Source: Dioscorea cayenensis subsp. rotundata (taxonomy: Eukaryota > Streptophyta > Magnoliopsida > Dioscoreales > Dioscoreaceae). Taken from it: DNA of 64,000 nucleotides. The position numbers and the translations under genes are program-made. Shown here piece after piece: positions 55,061 to 64,000 of the stretch. The notes under the pieces are model-generated. The model was not told the origin of the DNA. It did no database searches and saw only the letters and a list, made by a program, of their open reading frames with translations. Position 1 is the first letter of the stretch, and every line of letters begins with the position of its first letter. Location: the NCBI RefSeq assembly GCF_009730915.1, contig NC_052489.1:24111916-24175915 (forward strand). Direction: 5' to 3'.

Positions 55061-55962
55061 TGCTTCCAAGCTGAGAACTCGAGCGCGAAGGGATTTCGCA
55101 GGAGAGGCTCTTATTGACTGAGGATTAGTGAGTGAGTTATAATTTATACAATCAATGAATTCTGTGTGTGGTGTGCCGTCGGAACCGTATAGAAGACTAG
55201 TGAACTTGGCTGTGATGCTCATGTAAAAGTTCGAAGTGGTAAAAAGGTCTTGCGTTTAACCGGTTCCGCAAGAACAACATAACTCTTCTAAGGATTGGCT
55301 TAAGACTCTTCACCTGTTGCTTGTGGTCTAGCACTCACAAAATGTCTCTGTTTTATTTATTTTGGTTTAAATGTGAATAATAACTCTGAATGAAGCTTAA
55401 TAACGTTTTAAATGAATAATTTAGTAGATATATAATATATTCTAAAAATATTTCAAGGAATAATTTTAAATTTTTATAACATTTAATTTTTTTATTTATA
55501 TTACTTATAATATTAATAATTAAAATTTATGCAATAAATATTTATAAAATCTTTAAAATCTAAAATATACAATATGGAATGTAAGGATTATTTAATTATA
55601 TTATTTTTTATATATGATATTGTCTCAAAACTTCTCGTAAAATTTTTACAACTCTGATATTAAACCGGAGAGAATGTATCTAATGGCAATCAGTAAAACT
55701 AGTCTCCATTTTACTACAAAGAGGCAATCGACAGCATATCTTTCTGGACATAGTTATAATTATGAAGTGTGCCTGACTATTATCTTTAAAGCAAGTGTAA
55801 CATTAAAATTTTGATTGGTAACACAAAATAAAATAGTAAGACAGTAGAATAGAACAAGCTCTGGTATCCTTAACTGTCAACATAAGTTAACAGTGGATGG
55901 CAGATTTATGTTGGCCTTCACTCATAATGTTTGCAAAACTGAGTTCAATGGACAGGCGACAT
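55061..55962. other. Spacer between the SiR stop and the TypA start
   Basis: Holds the TypA promoter and leader on the left and the SiR 3' UTR on the right. AT-rich in the middle. No gene or repeat was recognised. Confidence 0.5.
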
Positions 55963-58900
55963 TTATTCACTTTTGCCATTTTGTTGAGTAGAGACGAAGT
56001 TGCGAATAACTTCCATTGCCAGCTGATGAGCGGTTTTGTTCTGCAGTCGCGCGAGTTCATCCATGGCTTCGTATGTCGAGCGGTCTGCAAATAGTTTGAG
56101 GTTCATGCGTGAAGGAGGTTCTGGAAGACCATCCCACTTCTCCACCATTTCTTGCAGTTTTTCAAAGCCCTGTAAAAAGATGCAATTAGTTATCTATTTC
56201 TTTCCCTGATAAGAAGAAAGAAATTTGAAGAGAATGGAAAACTGTCTTTAACTTTCTGAATGATCTAGTAAATCAGAAATTGTTTAGCACAGGTAATCCT
56301 TTTGTTTTAGAATCAAGACGCATTACCCAATAACTAATATTAGGTAGTTTGCAAACCATTGTCACAGGAAACAATATGAACTGGTAATCATGAGTGAGAA
56401 TTCAAGGAGAATAGATGGGAAAAAAAAATGTAGTACTCACAATCCGGGTAGCAAATGTCCCAAAGGACTCGCCCTGCAAACGTTTCCTTTTCCAATTGTA
56501 GAACAGTGGCTCCAAAACCTTTTCTAGATCTTGCAACTTCACCTTATTCATAAAGCATTGCGCCAGGGTAGTCTGGTTTGGTGTTCCTCCAAGCCAGATC
56601 TGTTCAGCACAAACCGTCAAATATGATACTTTGTTATATTTTCAATAAGCTTCGGCTAGCGTTTACATGCACTTTATTCTTCATTATTGATATCCTCAAT
56701 TCTAATCCATCTTTAAACGTCGGTTATAGTGTTCTGACAACAATAATACAGTATGCAAGCAACATTTAAATACCTGGTAGCTATTTGGGCCATCACCAAC
56801 AAGTCCTAGCTCAGCCATGTAAGGTCTGGCACAGCCATTAGGGCAGCCGGTCACCCTTATTACAATTGACTCATTGTACTTGAGACCCACCTGAAAAAAG
56901 AGTGCCATAAAACTTGTGAATACAAGAAGTTTCCATTAATGATATGACTAAATTTACTATACATTCATTCCTTCAACATAATCAATAAGTATGGCACTAC
57001 CTTGTCAAAAACAGCTCGGACGCGTTTGAGGAAATCAGGAATTCCTCTTTCAGCCTCTGTTATTGCAAGCGGGCAAAGTGGTAGAGCAGGGCATGCCATT
57101 GCAGTCAAATTGAGTGGGTCAACATACCTCGGATGCTAAAAAGAATCAACACAAATTTCAGATCAGGTGTATAACTTCCAGATGTTAATCAAGTGTTGTT
57201 TGTATATGTGCATCTTCTCAAGCAAACCACAGAGAAAACATAGAGACCAATTGAACTCATTGGTGATTATGAAACTCTAGGCATGGTTTCTGTATTCTAG
57301 ACATCAACAAGAACAAGCAATTTTTACCAGCAGACCAGCTTGTGCAAGTGCTGTGGTGATGGGTCGTCTCCATGAGCGGCGAATATCACACAAGATTATG
57401 TTCTGGTTTGGTGTAAGACGGACATTCAAGTTATACTTTTCAATAATTTCTCTTAAAGTTTTCTTCATTTTCCCTCCAATGCGTCCATTATCAACATGCA
57501 GTCCACAAAACATTGCCCCATCTCCCTGTAAAAAATGCCCATAAAGATCAGAAGACATCAATAACTTTCCCACTCTTCTATGTTTCTGGATCAGATAGGA
57601 GGATGACTGTGAGCGTGAAACTTCAGATCAAATTTTTCATATGTATTCAGATCAAAGCCTACTTTAGAGCATATGCCCATACTAACCTGTTCATGCCATC
57701 CAAGATAGTCCTTGAATTCCCATTCCGGTAAATCTCGAAAGGGCTCAAATTTCTTCCCATAGTACTGCTCGACAGCACTGCGAAACTTGTCGATTCCCCA
57801 CTGGCTGATCAAATACTTCATTCGACTGTATTTTCGGTCATCCCTTCTCCCGTTCTCTCTTTGAGTGGCAACAATTGCTTTTATAGCATACAGGATATCT
57901 TCCTTTGGCACATATCCAAGGGGTTCACCAAGACGAGGGAATGTGGTTTCCACTCTGTGTGTTCTCCCCATGCCACCTCCTACCTGAAATGACATACATT
58001 TATATAGCAGTTTAACATTACCATCTGGCAAGTGAAACCAAGGTAATAGAAACCTTCACTTACATAGATATTAAATCCTTGAGGTTCTCCATCACTATCA
58101 GAAATGACAACAACACCAATGTCGTTGGTCAAAATATCCACAGAATTATCTGTAGGAACTGTCACTGCAATCTTGAATTTCCGTGGCAGGAACTGAGTTC
58201 CATAAATTGGTTCTGGAGAATCAGGAAAATTTGTTCCATGGGAATTATCATTGCGAGCTTCTACCACCTCTGGAGGTTCTGCTGACATGATCTTTTCCCC
58301 ATCCACCCAGAGATCATAATAAGCACCAGACTGAGGTGTGAGAAGTGCAGCGATATTGTCTGCAGTCTCCTGAGCAAATAAGTACTCTTTTTTCACATAA
58401 GGAGCTGCAGGTGCAAGAACATTTCTATTCAGATCACCACATGCACCAAGAGTTGAACCCATGCTTCTGATTATCGTACTCATCACAGTTTTTAGGTTGT
58501 TCTTTAGTATGCCATGAAGCTGAAATGTTTGTCTAGTGGTTAGCCGAAGTGTCCCAATGCCAAATTCATCAGCCAGATCATCCATAGCCAAATAGAGCTT
58601 ATTATGAACTTTGCCACATGGATTCTTTGTCCGAAGCATAAATTGATAAGATTTTACACCCCGTTCATCCCTGTTAGTTTGTTGATAACTTCCATGAAAT
58701 TTGATTAGTTGTGTGGCAGCCTCATTTATGTTAGGAGTTTCTGATTGCAACTCCTCATTCAAAGGAAATCTAAGGAAGTTGCTTTGCTCCTTGAACAGCT
58801 CTACTTTACTTCGCTTTACCTCAGAAGAGCCTGGCTTTATTGGCTGCATGCAAAAAATAAAGCGCTAAGCAAATAAATAAACAATCAATACCCATTGCAA

Positions 58901-60559
58901 TACTTCTCAAAGTCCAGTGAATTGCGTGGTAAGCTGCCACTGGTAAATGAAATACGATGTGCTGAGTAGTAACTCAGACAGTAACCAGCGAAGAAGCAAA
59001 TGAGACCAGCCAAAGAACAGAAACCTATACTCAAACATTTTTTTCTAATAGCAAGCCTAGAACAAATGATGATACTAATACAGCCAATTGTCAGCCAACT
59101 GATCCATTGCCCTCTACAGTAGCGTCATGTGATCATAAAGCAAGCTAATGTGGACCAGGTAGCAAGTGGGAGAAGTAGCTAATAATAGTCTTCAAGAAAA
59201 TGAAGGTTAAATTCATTTCAAGATTAGGAATAGAATATTCGTGACATCAATCCTTAGCAAAGTAGGGAAAAAAAAACAATTAAGGGATGCCATCAAACTA
59301 TGAATGGAGGCATATCAATTTCTAAAGATCAACACCAGCATAGCTCAAAAGATTAGCTGCTTCACAGTAAATTAAGGAGATGGTCATTGAACTAAATTAT
59401 GAAGTGCAGCAAGCAATAAGTTAGTCAAAGGTACAGGTCTCAAGAAGAGATGTAGATTTCAATAAAATCAAATGAGTAAGAAATTGCAGACAAATACAAA
59501 ATCATTTTTGCAATAAGATCTCATATCTTATAACCAAGAGGATTTGAAAGAAACATTGCCAACATATACATTGTAAAAAGTTCTCCCCAAATATGATATA
59601 TTATAAGAGAAACCGAAGGTCCTCAGATTCTAAACATAGCCTTCTGAAAGTACAGAAATGCCACTTTAATTTTTCAGACAATTTGATTGTGTCAGATTAG
59701 TGAATATGGCAAATCATAGGCAAGAGATAAGAACAGCAATGGTGGCAAGACACATACAATAAATCTATGAAATTCCATTACACCATGATGAACATGTGAA
59801 TTCAAACGTCATCATCAAGAAAGAACGTAATTTCAATTTCAAGTTTACTATGATGCATTGTCCCACACAAGGCAAATAATAAGCTGCACCCCCCCCACCC
59901 ACACCCACACAAAAAACATTTCCTAAAAGCAGAACCTTTTCATAAGTGAATAAATACAAATTTCCACAACAAACATCCATAACAACAAAACATAGAATAT
60001 CAAGTACGTTGAATACGAAGGCACAGCATCTAAAACTTTTAGACATGTATAAATGTTGATACGCAACTCGTATTTCACATTAAGACAAATGGCTCAACAC
60101 CTTCTCTATGACATCTACGCAACAGAACACATCAACTTTTTCAAGTTTCACAAAGGAACAAGCAAGGAGTTGAGCTATATTTCATTCCTAAATAGACACA
60201 CATAAACTTTGTCATCCATCCATCATAGTTTCACAAATCAAACCCAATTTTACCACAAAAACTAGGCAAAAAGATAAACTTTTCATCAAAAGAATACAAC
60301 TTTACCCCAAAAACCAATCCAAAACAATTCAAGATAAAAAATTTAAGCACGAGCAAACCATAAATCTCACCGTAGACACAGCGCTTATAACTGAAGAAGA
60401 AGAAGAAGAAGAAGAAGAGGAAGAGCTCGCCGGCAAAGAAGCCACGGATGCAACCCTCACAGATGCACGCAAAGGAGCCAATCCCACCGGCCTGAGCCCG
60501 AGAAACCTATGCATTTGGACTGCCGAATCCTTTGCAGATCCGACCATCGTGGCCGCCAT
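55963..60559 (-). CDS. SIR: Ferredoxin-dependent sulfite reductase, plastid
   Basis: Reduces sulfite to sulfide with six electrons from ferredoxin, and also acts as a plastid nucleoid DNA-binding protein in plants. Eight exons on the minus strand: 60371-60559, 58064-58843, 57687-57983, 57328-57525, 57001-57135, 56774-56890, 56441-56599, 55963-56169; 693 residues. A transit peptide with a run of about 12 Ser (TCT/TTC repeats) comes first. The siroheme and 4Fe-4S ligands are visible as C-x5-C (ACPALPLC, about residues 503 and 509) and C-x3-C (GCPNGC, about 549 and 553). Other blocks are [40 protein letters not shown] and [12 protein letters not shown]. The first intron is about 1.5 kb. The start is the ATG followed by AATMVGSAK. 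The Ser repeat could vary in length between relatives. Confidence 0.97.
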
Positions 60560-60985
60560 CGCCGTCGCCTGAAAACCCTGGATAACCAAAAACTCGATGG
60601 AGAAGCGTGAGATATTTCGATCTTTTGGTGGGCGAGAGAAAGAAACAGTCAAGTAGCCGCCCTAAAAACAAACATTTTCAGCTGAAGTCAGAGGGGGTAT
60701 ATAATAAGAAAAAAGGGGAGTGATAATATCAAAGACCACTCCTGATGGCTGAGATTGAGAAGAGGATTCTTGTTCTCATGCTTTACGGATTGGGTTCATT
60801 GAATGTGGACATTATTCGATTTGGGGATGAGAGGATTCAAATTTACTACTCTTGACTTTATATTTTTTTATTTTAATTAAATTAACCTCTCAAGACCAAA
60901 TTGAACACAATATACAGTAATACTGTTTTCCATAAATTATTTTCCTTAGTCCCTCTTTAAATTTGTTATATTTGCTTGCCAGAGA

Positions 60986-61480
60986 ATTTTTTTTTATTTG
61001 AAAAATGGATAAAACCTCCATATTAAGAATTGAAAAGAGACAATAAAAACGTGCACTAGCATTGGAAGCCGATAAGGTACAATACAGAAAAAAAAACTAA
61101 AAATCAATAAAAATAACAAAGATAAAAGACACACAAGCCCTAGTAAGACTAGAGACCTTGCTCTCTACTCAACTAATTGCTCTTCACCTGGGATTGTATG
61201 CTGTCATAAGAACTTCAGTTTGCATTTGCCTATCACAATCAGGTCTTCCAATCTTGTCTACTTAGTCTGTAGAGCTGCATCAACTCATGACAGAAATATG
61301 AAAATATATTTAACAATGACAGTTGATGTGATTTAGTGTTTATGATGAAAATGCGAGCATTTTTTTTTAGCCAAATATTCCAAATGATAGTCTTTAAAAA
61401 TGACATTCCTAACCTCTCAAGATGGAAGTTGAGGTTGCCATCTAATGTTGGAGGATCCAAATTTCGGTGGCAAAGCATAT
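60986..61480 (-). mobile_element. LINE (non-LTR retrotransposon) 3' remnant
   Basis: The minus strand at 61239-61478 codes for a piece of the ORF2 tail (MSFLKTIIWNIWLKKNARIF), typical of the end of plant L1-like reverse transcriptase proteins. About 250 bases of T-rich 3' UTR follow, including TTATCGGCTTCCAATG and TTAATATGGAGGTTTTATCC, and the remnant ends in an A run at about 60986-60995. It is heavily 5'-truncated. I could not define a target duplication. Confidence 0.6.
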
Positions 61481-62208
61481 TTGATCAAATATAAAAATAA
61501 GTTGTGCCACCTAAATTTGATCTTTACCTTTATATACAAATATAAAAATATTTTAATCTTTGATATATATTATATAGAGATTTGAAATAGATTAAAAATA
61601 TTTAATTTATATCTCTTTAAAATTAAAATTAAAATGTTGTAAGTAAAATTAAATTTTATATAGTAGTAATTCATTTATCACACAAGTAAAAATTATTTTT
61701 AAAAATTGAATAAATAAGAAGAAAACATACTCATGACATGTTTTATATAAAGCAGCAGCGCAATAACAACACAAATTCACTAGCAGTGAAAAATTGAGGG
61801 TGATTCCTTGAAGCTTGTCCATATTTATAAAAAAGTAAAATTTTAAAATGGTTAGTAATTTTGTTATTTATGAGAGAGAACATGTAAAAACTTAATTTTA
61901 TTATTAAATAAGGAAAAGAATTGACTAAACTTGGTGGAAAGATTTAAATTTAAAAAATAAATGCAAATTAATGATGAAGTATGGGAAAGCAAGCGCACAA
62001 TCATTGACACAGTCAAATGGTTGCATTGTCTTTAAGAAAGGATGGGGCAAGAGGATCCTTCAGAGAAACCAAAGAGCCATCTCCCCATGCCCACATGTGA
62101 ATGCTTTTTGGTTCTATTTGATTAAAAGTCTTCAGTTTTGGAGAATCTTTGTTAACAATTAACTAACAAATGAGGATATAATTAAATTAGACTTATCTCA
62201 TAGCACTT
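61481..62208. other. Spacer between LINE and SINE
   Basis: AT-rich, no gene. A 63-codon plus frame at 61971-62162 has no recognisable feature. Confidence 0.4.
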
Positions 62209-62222
62209 AAGTATATATTAAA

Positions 62223-62461
62223 GCTTTTTTTTTTTTTTTTAGGAAAAGGAGCAGGCGAACCTACTAGAGATCTCAGGGCGTGCACAAATCTCAGTGGAAT
62301 AAGTGGGGATGGGGCCGCGCTTACGTGGGCGCTGGAACCACCCGTACACAACTACTATTCATAACTCCCAGCAATGTGCCCTCAGCCGAGAATAGAACTC
62401 TCACCATTCGGTGAGAGCTCTATCGGTGACCCGTGTACCAATAGACCCAAAGGTCGTTGGC
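62223..62461 (-). mobile_element. tRNA-derived SINE with exact target duplication
   Basis: About 239 bases, less AT-rich than its flanks, with a 16-base T run at its plus-strand left end (a poly-A tail on the minus strand). It is flanked by an identical 14-base direct repeat, AAGTATATATTAAA, at 62209-62222 and 62462-62475. The minus-strand start has text like Pol III promoter boxes: GGTCTATTGGTACA as a box A and GAGTTCTATTC as a degenerate box B. The family is not named. Confidence 0.8.
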
Positions 62462-62475
62462 AAGTATATATTAAA

Positions 62476-63378
62476 ATTAACAAACACAGTATATATATAT
62501 ATATATATGTTAAGCCACAAATGATGCCCCATAAATATTAATTGGTATGTAGATCATTTAATTGTATATACTCATAAAAAAAAACCAAAAATTAAGACCA
62601 AAAAAAAAAAAGAATGAGTTGCATGGTTTGAGAACTAAGAAAGAGCTCATGGGGACAAAAACAATATATATATATATATGGATTGTTGTGAATTCTTGGA
62701 AGTGCATTGGATGCAGAAGATGGGGAGTTCTTGGACAATATAATGATAGATAGAATGAGAACAAAAAAAAAGGAAGAACAATAAGTGGATGAACAAGAGA
62801 AATGATGCCAAATGAGAGCCCCCACAGAGCCACTCACAAAGGCAAAATGAAATAATTATTTATGAGCAATCAAATAACATTCTATTCTCATGACAAGGAG
62901 ACCCTCCAACTCCAGTGACTTGTCTTACATCACCCCAATTAAGTGAATGGATCCATTGGAAAAGTATGACGTGACTTATGACGATCAATCAATTTCATGC
63001 TCTGAAGGTTGAAACAAAAATATTATTTAAGGATCAAGAAACAGTACTGGAAGTAAACAACAAGAGCTTATCTGATTCATTTGAATAAAATGGAATCAAT
63101 CTTCATATTCACAAGACTCACAGGCATTGTAACCATCAGTTATTTAATGTGTTTGGATGCATGGTTTTTCAAAGATTACACCGACACTTGTTTTTTAAGT
63201 CTAGATTCATCATTTATATATATATATATATATATCAATGTGAAGCATATAGTTGTGGATGTCTTCCTAGCCTTTTTAACTTAACAAAGTACTGAGAATG
63301 GTTCACTGTTCTTTCATGCATGCATAGGAGTGAAACTGAGTTTCTAATTATATAGAAACTCTGCACATATATAAATAA
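62476..63378. other. Upstream DNA of the LOG gene
   Basis: AT-rich with several (TA)n tracts (about 62490-62508, 62664-62680, 63212-63234). No coding feature is supported. The right part should be the LOG promoter and leader. Confidence 0.5.

Positions 63379-63431
<53 letters not shown>
63379..63431 (+). repeat. (TA)n-(GT)n compound microsatellite
   Basis: A TA run leads directly into about 17 GT units and then GCAG. The GT run plus GCAG could be read as a 3' splice site of a leader intron, 54 bases before the LOG start. Confidence 0.85.
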
Positions 63432-63435
<4 letters not shown>

Positions 63436-63488
63436 GGAGAGTGTAAGTGTTTGATTATATATCAGTTGTTTCCCTGGGCCTTTCTTGG

Positions 63489-63983
63489 ATGATGGAAAGT
63501 GTAAATGAAGTGGAGAAAGGTGTGGAGAATGGGAAGAAATGGAGGTTCAAAAAGATATGTGTCTTCTGTGGAAGCAGGTCAGGAAACAAGCCTTCATTCA
63601 GTGAGGCAGCTCTTCAGCTTGGAAAGCAAATGGTATGAATTAATTAAAACTATATGTATATATGTTTATTTTCATTATTTAATGTGTTGAATGAATGAAT
63701 AAATAAAACTATGTAGTTGTTTCTAAAACTCATCTTAATTGCAAGCATGCAGGTTGAGAGAAAAATAGACCTGGTTTATGGTGGTGGAAGTATAGGCCTG
63801 ATGGGTTTAATATCTCAGACTGTATTTAATGGTGGCTGCCATGTTCTTGGGTACATAATTTAATCAACAGTAACTCATTCTTTCTCATTTTCATGTTATA
63901 TATCTTGATATATATATATATATATATGATCTTGCAGGGTTATCCCTTCAGCTCTCCTTCCACTTGAGGTACATGGGGTGAAG
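63489..63983 (+). CDS. LOG: LOG-type cytokinin riboside 5'-monophosphate phosphoribohydrolase, 5' part
   Basis: Releases active cytokinin base from its ribotide. Three exons are in view: 63489-63632, 63753-63850, and 63938 to about 63983, where a GTTTAA donor is likely; the window ends before the remainder. The N-terminal part reads [21 protein letters not shown], then the nucleotide-loop block [11 protein letters not shown], and HVLG followed by [10 protein letters not shown]. The catalytic PGGxGTxxE motif lies beyond the window. I start at the first of two adjacent ATGs (63489, 63492); a further upstream in-frame ATG at 63447 would add 14 residues without clear similarity. Confidence 0.88.
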
Positions 63984-64000
63984 GTTTAATTAATTATATA

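Overview
The window is nuclear DNA of a flowering plant. It has AT-rich intergenic DNA, genes cut by many short U/T-rich introns with GT-AG ends, several plastid transit peptides, and plant-only families (phytocystatin, CDPK, DREB, BIG BROTHER, LOG, TypA/SVR3, ferredoxin-sulfite reductase). I suspect a monocot with a compact AT-rich genome, but that is a weak inference. I counted about 89 coding introns in 15 protein genes. For almost every gene the exon phases could be closed from start to stop.

Layout. 0.5-1.2 kb: a two-domain secreted cystatin (-). 4-8.7 kb: a BIG BROTHER-type RING-H2 E3 ligase (+). 9.2-11.9 kb: ER lysophosphatidate acyltransferase LPAT2-like (-), divergent from the three-RRM poly(A)/U-binding protein RBP45 (+, 12.5-16.9 kb). 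17.8-19.5 kb: a plant-conserved protein of unknown function (+). 20.7-24.8 kb: an EGF-plus-exostosin GT47 arabinosyltransferase of the ExAD type (+). 26.0-26.9 kb: an intronless DREB2-type factor (+), tail-to-tail with an SMUBP2/IGHMBP2-type SF1 helicase (-, 27.0-33.7 kb). 34.5-38.0 kb: plastid adenylosuccinate synthetase (-). 39.7-39.9 kb: a 67-residue conserved microprotein (-). 40.3-40.9 kb: a small coiled-coil protein (-). 41.5-45.0 kb: a CPK7/8/32-type calcium-dependent protein kinase (-). 46.6-47.2 kb: a small plastid membrane protein (-). 47.9-55.1 kb: plastid TypA/BipA GTPase, SVR3 (-). 56.0-60.6 kb: ferredoxin-sulfite reductase (-). 61-62.5 kb: a LINE 3' remnant and a SINE with an exact target duplication. 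63.5 kb to the end: the 5' part of a LOG cytokinin-activating enzyme (+).

The genes do not form an operon or a single pathway, and no new multi-gene system is apparent. Four products are probably plastid-targeted (ADSS, TypA, SiR and the 161-residue membrane protein), all on the minus strand between 34 and 61 kb. The most useful leads are three unnamed conserved proteins (39.7, 17.8 and 46.6 kb), an unusually high number of GC-AG introns (three clear, one probable), one ambiguous splice choice in the ExAD gene, tandem repeats confined to introns, and several small mobile or fold-back elements: a SINE with a 14-bp target duplication, a LINE 3' end, an inverted-repeat element between ADSS and the helicase, and a GC-rich palindrome in front of ADSS.
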